Assembly: GCF_006442315.1 (NCBI RefSeq)
Contig: NZ_VFVY01000003.1
Coordinates: 1-64,000, forward strand
Direction: 5' to 3'
Source: Mesorhizobium sp. B2-3-4
GTDB lineage: Bacteria; Pseudomonadota; Alphaproteobacteria; Rhizobiales; Rhizobiaceae
DNA: 64,000 bases
This document shows, piece by piece, positions 8,600-16,823 of the stretch (position 1 is its first letter; each line of letters opens with the position of its first letter). Below the pieces are notes generated by a model. It was given only the letters and a program-made list of their open reading frames with translations, ran no database searches and was not told the DNA's origin. The position numbers and the translations under genes were made by a program.

Positions 8600-10120
8600 T
8601 CAAAGCCCGAGCTTGGCGGCAAGCCCGATGCGCTGCAGCTTGCCGGTCGCGCCTTTCGGGATCTCGTCCAGGATCAGCACCTTGCGCGGCACCTTGAAGT
8701 CGGCGAGCCGCGTCGCGGCATGGGCGCGGATATCGCCCTCTGAGGCGCTCATGCCTTCACGCAGCACCACGGCGGCCGCCACCTCCTCGCCGAGCTTGTC
8801 ATGCGGCATGGCGAAGGTCACCACCTGCGCCACCGCCGGATGGTCCATCAGCACCTCGTCGACCTCGAGCGGCGAGATCTTCTCGCCGCCCCGGTTGATG
8901 ATCTCCTTCAGCCGGCCGGTGACCTTGAGATAGCCGTCGCCGTCGAGCACGCCCTGGTCGCCCGTGTGGAACCAGCCATGCGCGAAGGCCGTGGCGTTGG
9001 CGTCAGGGTTCTTCTCGTAGCCGGCCGTGACATTGGGCCCGCGAATGACGATTTCGCCGGTCTCGCCGGCCTGCATCAGCCGGCCATCCGGCGCCATGAC
9101 GGCGACTTCGGGGCCGCCGGCGGCACCGACGCTGCCCGGCTTGCGCAGGCCGGGCGGCAGGCGGTTGGACGCCATCTGGTGCGCGGCTTCCGTCATGCCA
9201 TAGGCCTCGATGACCGGGCAGCCGAAGGTTTCCTCCAGTTCCGCCATCACCTGCGCCGGCAGCGACGCCGAGGACGAGCGGATGAAGCGCAGCGCGGTCG
9301 CGGCCAGCACATCCGGATTGCGCGCCGCGCGCGGCAGGATCGCCTGGTGCATGGTCGGCACCGCCGTGTACCAGCTCGGCCTGGCGTCGCTCAGCCACTG
9401 GAAGAAGCGCAGCGCATTGAAGCCCGGCGTGCAGTAGATGCTGCCGCCGGCGGCAAGCGACGACAGCACCGCCGCGATCAGACCATGGATGTGGAACAGC
9501 GGCATGATGTTGAGGCAGCGGTCGCCGGCGCTCAGGCCGAGCGTCGCGCCGATGTGGCGGGCGGAGGCCGCGACATTGGCGTGGCTGAGCGGCACCAGCT
9601 TGGGCCTCGACGTCGTGCCGGACGTGTGCAGCAAGAGCGCGACGTCTTCGTCGCGCGCCATGTCGGGCGCCGCCTGCGGCCCCACGGCTGGGCCCTCGAT
9701 GACGAAACCACCGGCAGGGGCGCCCGCCGGCACGACCAGCCGCAGCACGCCGATGCCGAGACGCTCGGCCACCGTCACCGCCGGTCCGCTCTCGTCGGCG
9801 GAAACGAGGATCGCCTTGGCGCCGATATCGCTGAGGTAGAAATCGAGCTCGTCCGCCCGGTAGGCGGGATTGAGGGGAGCCGTCGAGGCGCTGGCCGCCA
9901 CGGCGACGAAGCTCGTCGCCATCTCCGGCCCGTTGGGCAGCACGATCGCCACCCGGTCGCCCCGGCCGATGCCGAGGGTGTGCAGCCGTTCGGCGGTCGT
10001 CGCGATCAGCTCGCGCAAGCCGCCATGGGTCAGCGTCGGTCTGTCGGGCGCCAGGATCGCCGGCGCGTTGTCGGCACCGGCTGCGAGGCGGCGGGAGAGG
10101 TCTTGTGATTTCGTGCTCAT
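8600..10120 (-). CDS. Acyl-CoA synthetase, AMP-forming (oxalate-CoA-ligase-like)
   Basis: 506-residue ANL-superfamily ligase that activates a carboxylic acid through an acyl-adenylate to a CoA thioester. The P-loop reads LLHTSGTTSRPKLVPLSH, A5 is YGMTEAAHQM, the adenylate Asp lies in WFHTGDQGVLDGDGYL, the hinge is TGRLKEIINRGGEKISP, and the catalytic Lys is in PKGATGKLQR. The compact length and the pattern around the A5 and A8 motifs resemble the oxalyl-CoA synthetase (Pcs60/AAE3) branch, but the substrate cannot be read from the sequence. It lies between the gamma-glutamyltransferase and the PanE-like reductase, same strand. The ATG at 10120 is preferred over a GTG two codons upstream. Confidence 0.85.
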   Translation of the reverse strand: MSTKSQDLSRRLAAGADNAPAILAPDRPTLTHGGLRELIATTAERLHTLGIGRGDRVAIVLPNGPEMATSFVAVAASASTAPLNPAYRADELDFYLSDIGAKAILVSADESGPAVTVAERLGIGVLRLVVPAGAPAGGFVIEGPAVGPQAAPDMARDEDVALLLHTSGTTSRPKLVPLSHANVAASARHIGATLGLSAGDRCLNIMPLFHIHGLIAAVLSSLAAGGSIYCTPGFNALRFFQWLSDARPSWYTAVPTMHQAILPRAARNPDVLAATALRFIRSSSASLPAQVMAELEETFGCPVIEAYGMTEAAHQMASNRLPPGLRKPGSVGAAGGPEVAVMAPDGRLMQAGETGEIVIRGPNVTAGYEKNPDANATAFAHGWFHTGDQGVLDGDGYLKVTGRLKEIINRGGEKISPLEVDEVLMDHPAVAQVVTFAMPHDKLGEEVAAAVVLREGMSASEGDIRAHAATRLADFKVPRKVLILDEIPKGATGKLQRIGLAAKLGL

Positions 10121-10163
10121 GGTCACCGACTATGTTTCAAAGCTTGTGAAAGTCCAGCGGAGG

Positions 10164-10302
10164 TTGGCGCCGCCCCTCATGCCCTGCCCGGCATTTCTCC
10201 CCGAAACGGGGAGAAAGAAGCTGGGGCGCGACGTCGGCTCTATCTCTCTTCTCCCCGTTTACGGGGAGAAGGTGCCAGCAGGCGGATGAGGGGCGGCGCC
10301 AA
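10164..10302. repeat. RIME-like palindromic intergenic element (139 bp)
   Basis: Perfect 17-bp terminal inverted repeats (TTGGCGCCGCCCCTCAT at 10164-10180 and its complement at 10286-10302) enclose two internal palindromes built on TTCTCCCCG/CGGGGAGAA (10194-10216 and 10250-10270). This matches the design of rhizobial intergenic mosaic elements. It fills most of the gap between the gamma-glutamyltransferase and acyl-CoA ligase genes. A solo right half is at 51079-51117. Confidence 0.85.
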
Positions 10303-10339
10303 GTTCCGGAAATTACCTGCCGTTCCCGCGCCAATCCCA

Positions 10340-11926
10340 TCAATATCCCAGCGCCATTCCATCCTTGCGCGGGTCCGAGGCGCCGGTCAGCGTGCCCTTC
10401 TCCCAGTCGATCAGCACCGCCTGGCCGCCGCCAAGCGGATGATGCGGCTCGGTGATGGCATGGCCGCGTCTGCGCAGTCCCTCGAGCGCCCCGGCGGGCA
10501 CGTTGCGTTCGGCCTCGACCATGCCGTCATTGTAGAACACCCGGGGCGCGTCCAGCGCCTGCTGCGGGTCCATGCCGAAATCGATCATGTTGGTGAGCAG
10601 ATGGACATGGCCGAACGGCTGGTAGCCGCCGCCCATGACCCCGAACGGCATCACCACGCGGCCGTTTTTCGTCGCCATGCCGGGCATGATCGTGTGCATC
10701 GGCCGCTTGCCGGGTGCGATGGCGTTCGGATGCGCCGGGTCGAGGCGGAAGCTCGAGCCGCGGTTCTGCAGCACCACGCCGGTCTTCGGGCCGACCACGC
10801 CGCTGCCGAAGGAATAATAGGTCGAGTTGATGAAGGAGACGGCATTGCGGTCGCGGTCGACGACCGAGATGTAGACCGTGTCGCTGCCGGGCAATTGCAC
10901 GTCGGGCAGATGCGTCATGGCGCGCTCGCGGTCGATCTCGGCGCGCAGCCGGTCGGCATAGGCGCCCGACAGAAGCTGTTGCACCGGCACCGGCACATGG
11001 TCCTGGTCGCCGACGAAGCGGTCGCGGTCGCGATAAGCCAACCGCCCGGCCTCGATCTCCAGGTGCAGCCGCTCGGCGCCGTTGGGATCGAGCCCGCCAA
11101 GCTTGAAGCCCGACAGCACGTTCAGCATCAACAGCGCCGTCAGCCCCTGATTGTTCGGCGGCATCTGGTGGATGTCGTGGCCGCCATAGGAAATGCTGAC
11201 CGGCGCCACATAATCCCCCCGGGTCGCCGCGAAATCCTCGTGAGAATGCAGCCCGCCCAATTCCCTGAGCCGGCGCACCATGTCGTCGGCCACCGCGCCC
11301 TCGTAGAACCCGGCGCGGCCCTTTCCGGCGATGATGCGCAAGGTGGCGGCGAGTTCGGGCTGGCGGTGGACATCGCCGGCACGGGGCGCCTTACCGCCGG
11401 GCAGGAAGATGCGCGCGCAGTGCTCGTCGGCCGAAAGATCGGTTTCCGGCTCGGCCCAGTCGAAGGCGACGCGGTCATGCACGACATAGCCGTTCTCGGC
11501 ATAATGGATCGCCGGCGCCAGCACCGCGGCGAGATCCTTGCTGCCATGGTCCGCCAGCAGCCGGCACCAGGCGTCGATGGCGCCCGGCACGGTCACCGCA
11601 TGCGGACCCTGCTTGGGAAGCTCGCCAAAGCCCTTGTCGCGGTACCAGCCGACGGTCGCGCCCGCCGGCGCGCGGCCGGAGCCGTTGAAGGCCAGCACCT
11701 CGCTTTGCCCCTTGGGGCAGTAGAGAACGAAGCAATCGCCGCCTATGCCGGTCGATTGCGGCTCGACCACGCCTTGCACCGCGGCGGCGCAGATGGCGGC
11801 ATCCATGGCATTGCCGCCGGCGCGCAGCATCTCGATGGCCGCGAGCGTCGACAGCGGATGCGATGTCGCGGCGATCGCTTCGGTGGCACGGACCGGCGAG
11901 CGGCCGGGAAACTGGAAATCACGCAT
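10340..11926 (-). CDS. ggt: Gamma-glutamyltransferase family protein, cytosolic type
   Basis: 528-residue Ntn-hydrolase of the gamma-glutamyltranspeptidase family. The precursor would self-cleave before the Thr at about residue 349 in GSDTVYISVVDRDRNAVSF, which aligns with the nucleophilic TTHxSVVD motif. The N-terminal half has the usual MLRAGGNAMDAAICAAAV and STGIGGDCFVLYC blocks, and the small subunit has NRGSSFRLDPAHPN and MPGMATKNGRVVMPFGVMGG. No signal peptide is present, unlike periplasmic GGT. It follows the spermidine/putrescine-type permeases, so cytoplasmic cleavage of an imported gamma-glutamyl compound is a reasonable inference. The intervening 139-bp palindromic element may lower expression of the genes beyond. 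Confidence 0.85.
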   Translation of the reverse strand: MRDFQFPGRSPVRATEAIAATSHPLSTLAAIEMLRAGGNAMDAAICAAAVQGVVEPQSTGIGGDCFVLYCPKGQSEVLAFNGSGRAPAGATVGWYRDKGFGELPKQGPHAVTVPGAIDAWCRLLADHGSKDLAAVLAPAIHYAENGYVVHDRVAFDWAEPETDLSADEHCARIFLPGGKAPRAGDVHRQPELAATLRIIAGKGRAGFYEGAVADDMVRRLRELGGLHSHEDFAATRGDYVAPVSISYGGHDIHQMPPNNQGLTALLMLNVLSGFKLGGLDPNGAERLHLEIEAGRLAYRDRDRFVGDQDHVPVPVQQLLSGAYADRLRAEIDRERAMTHLPDVQLPGSDTVYISVVDRDRNAVSFINSTYYSFGSGVVGPKTGVVLQNRGSSFRLDPAHPNAIAPGKRPMHTIMPGMATKNGRVVMPFGVMGGGYQPFGHVHLLTNMIDFGMDPQQALDAPRVFYNDGMVEAERNVPAGALEGLRRRGHAITEPHHPLGGGQAVLIDWEKGTLTGASDPRKDGMALGY

Positions 11927-11974
11927 CTTGGTCTTTGTATCCCTTGGTCACTTCAGCGAATTGGTCCGGTGAAA

Positions 11975-12775
11975 TCAATCCCGCCGGCCGAAGATCTGCG
12001 CCAGCGACAACAGCAGGACCGACAGCACGATCAGGCAGGTCGAGATGGCGGCGATGGTCGGGTCGATCTGGTCGCGCAGCGCGTTGAACATGCGGCGCGT
12101 CAGGGTCGTGGTCTCGCCGCCCGAGATGAACAGCGAGACGACAACTTCATCGAATGAGGTGATGAAGGCAAACAGCGCGCCCGAGACGATCGAGAAGCGG
12201 ATCTGCGGCATGGTCACCTGCCAGAAGGCAGCGATGCGCCCGGCGCCCAGGCTGCGCGCCACCCGCTCCTGGTTCATGTCGAAACTGCGCAGGCCCGACA
12301 GCACCGTCAGCACCACCAGCGGCAGCGCCTGCACCGTATGCGCGATGACCAGGCCGGTCAGCGTGTTGTTGAGGCCGACGCGCGCATAGAGGAAGAAGGT
12401 GCCGATGCCGATCAGGATCACCGGGATGATCAGCGATGCGGTGAGCAGGGCGTTGATCGTGCCGTTGAAGCGCAGCGTGCCCCGGTTGATCGCATAAGCC
12501 GCCATCGTGCCGAGCGGCGTCGCCACCAGCACGGTCATGACAGCCACCTTGACCGAGACGATCGTGGCGTCGCGCCATTCCAGCGACTGGAAATAGCTTT
12601 CATACCAGCGCAGCGACCATTGCTGCGGCGGGAACTGCAGCAGCGTCGAATCCGAGAACGACATGATGACGATGATGACCGACGGCGCGATCAGGAACAG
12701 CAGCACCAGCCCGCCCAGCGCATAGAGCCACAGCCGCTGGCGGTGCGAGATAGGCAGTCCGACGCTGTCGCTCAT
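11975..12775 (-). CDS. potC: ABC transporter permease, PotC-like
   Basis: 266-residue inner-membrane permease of the spermidine/putrescine/2-aminoethylphosphonate class, with six predicted membrane segments. The first is WLYALGGLVLLFLIAPSVII. The EAA loop that contacts the ATPase is seen in RSLGAGRIAAFWQVTMPQI. The start ATG overlaps the stop of the preceding permease (ATGA), so the two are translationally coupled. Confidence 0.9.
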   Translation of the reverse strand: MSDSVGLPISHRQRLWLYALGGLVLLFLIAPSVIIVIMSFSDSTLLQFPPQQWSLRWYESYFQSLEWRDATIVSVKVAVMTVLVATPLGTMAAYAINRGTLRFNGTINALLTASLIIPVILIGIGTFFLYARVGLNNTLTGLVIAHTVQALPLVVLTVLSGLRSFDMNQERVARSLGAGRIAAFWQVTMPQIRFSIVSGALFAFITSFDEVVVSLFISGGETTTLTRRMFNALRDQIDPTIAAISTCLIVLSVLLLSLAQIFGRRD

Positions 12776-13692
12776 CGCGAACTCCATACGCCGGTGGCGC
12801 GCGCGCCGAGCAGCCACTGGAACAGGCCCAGAAGCGCCAGCGTCACCACCAGCAGCACCACGCCGAGCGCCGCGCCTGCGCCCCAGTTGGAATAGAGGCT
12901 GGTGGTCTGTTCCATGCGCATCGCCCACATGACCACCTTGCCGCCGCCCATCAGCGCCGGCGTCACGAAGAAGCCGAGGCAGAGCACGAAGACGATGACC
13001 ACGCCGGACGCGAGGCCCGGCAGCGACAGCGGGAAAAAAATCTGCCGGAAGGTGGCGGCCGGGCCGGCGCCGAGGTTCATGCCGGCGCGCAGGCAGTCGG
13101 TGTCGATCGTCTTCATCGAGGCATAGAGCGGCAGCACCAGGAACGGCAGAAGGATGTGCGTCATACCGATGACGACGCCCGAAAAATTATTGGCTAGCGA
13201 CAGCGGCTGGCTGATCACGCCGAGATCGATCAGCCAGCTGTTGATCAGCCCCTTGCGCTGCAGGATCACCAGCCAGGCATAGGTACGCACCAGCACCGAC
13301 GTCCAGAACGGCAGGATGACGAAGATCAGGCAGATCGACGCCGCCCGGCGCGGCAGTTGCGACAGCATGTAGGCCAGCGGATAGCCGAGCAGCACGCAGG
13401 CGCCGGTGACGATGAAGGCGACCTTGAAGGTGGTGATGAAGGTCTTGATGTAGGAAGCCTGTTCGAAGAAGCGGGCATAGTTGGATGCGCTCAGCGCGCC
13501 GGTCTCGTCGAACAGCGACAGCCAGAACAGCCAGCCGATCGGCACGATGATGATGGCGAAGACCAGCAGCAGGCTCGGCGACAACAACCCCAGCAGCCTG
13601 AGCTGCTCGCGCCGCGCGTCGGCGCGCAACGCCCCGGCGTTGAAATCGCGGCCGGCGCCGATCGCTTCCGGGAGGGCGGATTGCGCGGCCAT
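12772..13692 (-). CDS. potB: ABC transporter permease, PotB-like
   Basis: 306-residue permease partner. After a charged N-terminus the first membrane segment is LLSPSLLLVFAIIIVPIGWL. The EAA-type loop is MNLGAGPAATFRQIFFPLSLPG. The start ATG overlaps the stop of the ATPase gene by four bases (ATGA). Together with the second permease it forms the channel of a PotABCD-type importer. Confidence 0.9.
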   Translation of the reverse strand: MAAQSALPEAIGAGRDFNAGALRADARREQLRLLGLLSPSLLLVFAIIIVPIGWLFWLSLFDETGALSASNYARFFEQASYIKTFITTFKVAFIVTGACVLLGYPLAYMLSQLPRRAASICLIFVILPFWTSVLVRTYAWLVILQRKGLINSWLIDLGVISQPLSLANNFSGVVIGMTHILLPFLVLPLYASMKTIDTDCLRAGMNLGAGPAATFRQIFFPLSLPGLASGVVIVFVLCLGFFVTPALMGGGKVVMWAMRMEQTTSLYSNWGAGAALGVVLLVVTLALLGLFQWLLGARATGVWSSR

Positions 13693-14780
13693 CAGTCCGC
13701 CGCCACCAGGATTGTGTCCTGCGCATCGAGGCCGAGCGTGACCGGCTGGCCGGGTACCGGCAGCCTTGCCAGCACGTCGCTGCGGCAATAGTCGCGCAGC
13801 GTCAGTTGCCGGCCGTCGCGCAGCGTCGCGTAGCAGACGAAGCTGTCGCCCTGGTAGATGATGTCGCTGAGCGTGGCGCCGAGCACATTGACGCCGTCGG
13901 CCGGTTCGGCTGCCGTGACAAGACGCAGCTTCTCCGGCCGCACCACCATCACATATTGGCCCGGCGCGGGCGAAGGTGCTGCGGTCCGGATCTTCCTGTC
14001 CTCGTACCAGACCGAACCGTTGCGGCTTTCGACGGGCACGAAATTCGATTCGCCGATGAAGCCGGCGACGAATTGCGTCTTCGGCGCGGTGTAGAGGGTC
14101 TCCGGCCGGTCAAGCTGCTCGATGCGGCCGCCGTTCATGACCGCGATGCGGTCCGACATGGTGATCGCCTCGCGCTGGTCGTGGGTGACATAGACCGTTG
14201 TCATGCCAAGCCGCCGGTGCAGCGCGCGCAATTCGATCTGCATATGCTCGCGCAGGCCCTTGTCGAGCGCCGACAGCGGTTCGTCCATCAGCACGATGCG
14301 CGGTTCGAAGACGATGGCGCGCGCCAGCGCCACGCGCTGGCGCTGGCCCCCGGAGAGCTGGTCGACGCGCCGTTCGCCGAGGCCCTGCAGCTTCACCATA
14401 TCAAGCGCATTCTCGACGCGCCTGGCGGTCTCGCCCGCCGCCACGCCGCGCTGCTTCAGCGGAAAGGCGATGTTGTGAAACACGTTCATGTGCGGAAACA
14501 GCGCATAGTTCTGGAACACCATGCCGATGTTGCGCCTGTGCGGCGGCGTGGCGATGATCTCCTCCTCGCCGACCTTGATCGATCCGCCATTGGCCCGCAC
14601 GAAACCGGCGAGGATCATCAGCAGCGTCGTCTTTCCCGATCCGGAGGGGCCGAGCAGCGTCAGGAACTCGCCGGGCTCGACATCGAGGTTCAGGTCGCGC
14701 AGCACGGTGACGCTGCCAAATCGCTTCTCGATCCGGCGCATGCCGATAGGCAGCGCGGATGGTGCAATGGACAAGATCAT
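13692..14780 (-). CDS. potA: ABC transporter ATP-binding protein, PotA-like
   Basis: 362-residue ATPase with Walker A GPSGSGKTTLL, Q-loop MVFQNYALFPHM, signature QLSGGQRQRVALARA, Walker B RIVLMDEPLSALD and H-loop YVTHDQREA. The C-terminal 100 residues form a TOBE-type regulatory domain (MVVRPEKLRL). It energises the permeases that follow. A 9-bp hairpin in the 62-base gap behind the binding-protein gene probably reduces its level relative to that gene. Confidence 0.93.
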   Translation of the reverse strand: MILSIAPSALPIGMRRIEKRFGSVTVLRDLNLDVEPGEFLTLLGPSGSGKTTLLMILAGFVRANGGSIKVGEEEIIATPPHRRNIGMVFQNYALFPHMNVFHNIAFPLKQRGVAAGETARRVENALDMVKLQGLGERRVDQLSGGQRQRVALARAIVFEPRIVLMDEPLSALDKGLREHMQIELRALHRRLGMTTVYVTHDQREAITMSDRIAVMNGGRIEQLDRPETLYTAPKTQFVAGFIGESNFVPVESRNGSVWYEDRKIRTAAPSPAPGQYVMVVRPEKLRLVTAAEPADGVNVLGATLSDIIYQGDSFVCYATLRDGRQLTLRDYCRSDVLARLPVPGQPVTLGLDAQDTILVAAD

Positions 14781-14804
14781 TTTCTCCTGGGCCGGGGCAA
14801 TGGG

Positions 14805-14829
14805 GGCCGGGCGCGCGTGTCGCCCGGCC
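14805..14829. other. Intercistronic hairpin between binding-protein and ATPase genes
   Basis: Arms GGCCGGGCG and CGCCCGGCC with a 7-base loop and no T-run. This design is common behind genes for abundant binding proteins. It may block 3' decay of the upstream mRNA and lower read-through. Confidence 0.6.
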
Positions 14830-14842
14830 TGTCTCGTCGCAG

Positions 14843-15883
14843 CTATTGCTGGATCAGATTGTTGAACTTCTCCGTCGCCTCGACGAGGTTGTCACGCCAG
14901 AACTCGGCATCCTGCAACACCTGCTTCTTGACGTTTTCGGGCGCCGAGTTGATGTCCTTGATCCTGTCCTGCGGGATCTTGCCGGTCTCGAACGCCTTCT
15001 CGTTGACCGGGCCGTTGTCGACATAGAGCGGCAGGTTGGCCTGCAGCTGAGGGCTGACGAACATCGCCAGCGCCTTCATCGCCGCTTCCTTGTTCTTGGA
15101 GCCCTTGGGAATGACCATGCAGTCGGCGGTGAGCACGCCCTGGTCGAAGGAGAACGACACCGGCGCGCCTTCCTTCTTCAACGTGCCGGCGCGGCCGTTC
15201 CAGATGCTGGCCATGTCGACCTCGCCGTCCTTGACCAGCTGCATGGCCTGCGCGCCCGACGTCCACCAGGCATCGACATGGCCACGGATCTTGTCGACCG
15301 ATTTCAGCGCCCCGTCTATGTCGACGGGATAGACCTTGTCGATCGGCAGGCCCGAGGCGAGTGCCGCGACGCTCAGCGTCTCAGTCGCCTGGCTGCTCGA
15401 AAGCGCGCGCCGGCCCGGAAACTTCTCGACGTTCCAGAAATCGGCCCAGGTCTTGGGGCCTTTGTCGCCGAACACATCGGTCCGGTAGATCAGCACGACG
15501 GAGGTGTAGGAAATGCCGACCCAGTCGTCATGGACCAGCTTCGGGTTGATGCCGCTCTTGTCGATGACGCCGTAGTCCAGCTTCTCGAACAGCCCTTCCT
15601 TCGAGCCGCGCGCGCATTCGTCGGCGCCAAGCTCGGTGATGTCCCACTTCACTGCATTGCCGGTAACCTGCAGGCGCACGTCGTCGAGCCCGTTGGTGGT
15701 GTCCTGCTTGATGGTGATGCCGAGGGCCTCGGCGGTCGGGGTGAAGAAGGCCTTGGTCTGCGCCTCCTGATAGGTGCCGCCCCATGAGGCGACGGTGATC
15801 GTATCGGCGGCAAAGGCGGGGACCGCGACCGTGGCCATGAGGCCGGCCATCGCCGCAAAGCTAATGTTCCTGATCCTGTTCAT
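14843..15883 (-). CDS. potD: Periplasmic substrate-binding protein, PotD-like
   Basis: 346-residue extracytoplasmic binding protein. The signal peptide starts MNRIRNISFAAMAGLMATVA and ends AFA, which fixes the start at 15883. The mature protein begins DTITVASWGGTYQEAQTKAF, the opening seen in spermidine/putrescine-type (cluster D) binding proteins. It is the first gene of a leftward operon (binding protein, ATPase, two permeases, gamma-glutamyltransferase, then probably ligase and reductase). The ligand is not predictable; a polyamine or an amino-acid-like cation would fit the family and the GGT neighbour. Control is probably by the divergent GntR regulator through the palindrome at 15934. 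Confidence 0.88.
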   Translation of the reverse strand: MNRIRNISFAAMAGLMATVAVPAFAADTITVASWGGTYQEAQTKAFFTPTAEALGITIKQDTTNGLDDVRLQVTGNAVKWDITELGADECARGSKEGLFEKLDYGVIDKSGINPKLVHDDWVGISYTSVVLIYRTDVFGDKGPKTWADFWNVEKFPGRRALSSSQATETLSVAALASGLPIDKVYPVDIDGALKSVDKIRGHVDAWWTSGAQAMQLVKDGEVDMASIWNGRAGTLKKEGAPVSFSFDQGVLTADCMVIPKGSKNKEAAMKALAMFVSPQLQANLPLYVDNGPVNEKAFETGKIPQDRIKDINSAPENVKKQVLQDAEFWRDNLVEATEKFNNLIQQ

Positions 15884-15933
15884 TTCGGTTCTCCAACCGG
15901 GTGTTCCCATTGTTTTTGATTTCGCATGCGATT

Positions 15934-15943
15934 TTGTATACAA
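15934..15943. promoter_or_regulatory. Candidate GntR/FCD operator
   Basis: Perfect palindrome TTGTATACAA, 50 bases before the binding-protein start and 167 bases before the regulator start. The word fits the TNGTNNNACNA consensus of FadR-subfamily GntR operators, and the site sits in the shared region of the divergent pair. Confidence 0.7.
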
Positions 15944-16109
15944 TTATGAGTGTAGCTTCGGAAGCGGCGTTGTCAACACCGCTTGCTGCATCCTGGATTG
16001 GCGGCGTGGGTAGCGGACAGGGCGTGGCAAATCACGCCGACTTTGACTACAGCTACGCTTGGGAAGACATCGACTTCCGGTGCTAGGACCGGGGAACTGG
16101 AAACGGAAC

Positions 16110-16811
16110 TTGGCCAAGGAAACCAAAAACACGCTGCGCGACTCGGTCTATTCCGCGCTCAAGGCGATGATCGTGACCGGCCAGATCCCGCCGGGCTCAC
16201 GCGTCACCGAGAGCGACATCGCGGCAAAACTCAATGTCAGCCGCACGCCGGTGCGCGAAGCCTTCAACCGGCTGGAGCGTGACGGGCTGGTCACGGGCCG
16301 GCCGCGCCAGGGCTATGCCGTCACCGAGTTCGACATCAACATGTTCCGCGAGGCCTTCGACATCCGCGAGCTGCTCGACGGCCACGCCACCGAACTCGCG
16401 GCGGCCGCCGCGACCGAGAAGGACAAGGCGCGGCTGCGCGCCATGCTGGCCGAGTGCGAGCGGCTGGCCGCCATTCCCGACCGCACCACGCGCGAAAAAT
16501 TCCAGGAACTGGAGGTCGGCATCGACCTGCACCGCGTCATCGCCGAAATCAGCGGCAATGTCATGCTGCACGGCATGCTGTGCGGCATCCTCGACAAGTG
16601 CCAGCACTATGTCTGGACCGAATTGTTGTGGCTCGACGAATGGAAGATCGCGCGCGACGAACATGCCGAGATCATCGAGGCGATCTGTGCCGGCGACGCC
16701 GTGAGGGCCGGAGCGCTGGCCCGAGCGCACGTACGCGGCTCGCGCGAGAACGTTCTGCGCCTGCTGCAGGCGAAATCGGACTATCAGAGCTTTCTGGCCA
16801 AGGCGTCCTGA
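16110..16811 (+). CDS. GntR-family transcriptional regulator (FCD domain)
   Basis: 233-residue repressor-type protein from the TTG at 16110; the frame is open back to 16059. The N-terminal winged helix (YSALKAMIVTGQIPPGSRV, then AAKLNVSRTPVREAFNRLE and GLV) has the GntR signature. Residues about 80-215 form the all-helical FCD ligand domain, with metal-ligand-like residues in DLHRVIAEISGN and in HAEIIEAI. It is divergent from the polyamine-type ABC operon and most likely represses it in the absence of ligand. The start codon remains uncertain. Confidence 0.88.
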   Translation: MAKETKNTLRDSVYSALKAMIVTGQIPPGSRVTESDIAAKLNVSRTPVREAFNRLERDGLVTGRPRQGYAVTEFDINMFREAFDIRELLDGHATELAAAAATEKDKARLRAMLAECERLAAIPDRTTREKFQELEVGIDLHRVIAEISGNVMLHGMLCGILDKCQHYVWTELLWLDEWKIARDEHAEIIEAICAGDAVRAGALARAHVRGSRENVLRLLQAKSDYQSFLAKAS

Positions 16812-16823
16812 GCGGGGCAGCCC

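Noticed and set aside
10286..12157. Plus-strand frame of about 620 codons opposite the gamma-glutamyltransferase and a permease
   Set aside because: Antisense shadow; the minus-strand genes have full family motifs and ribosome sites, the plus frame has none.
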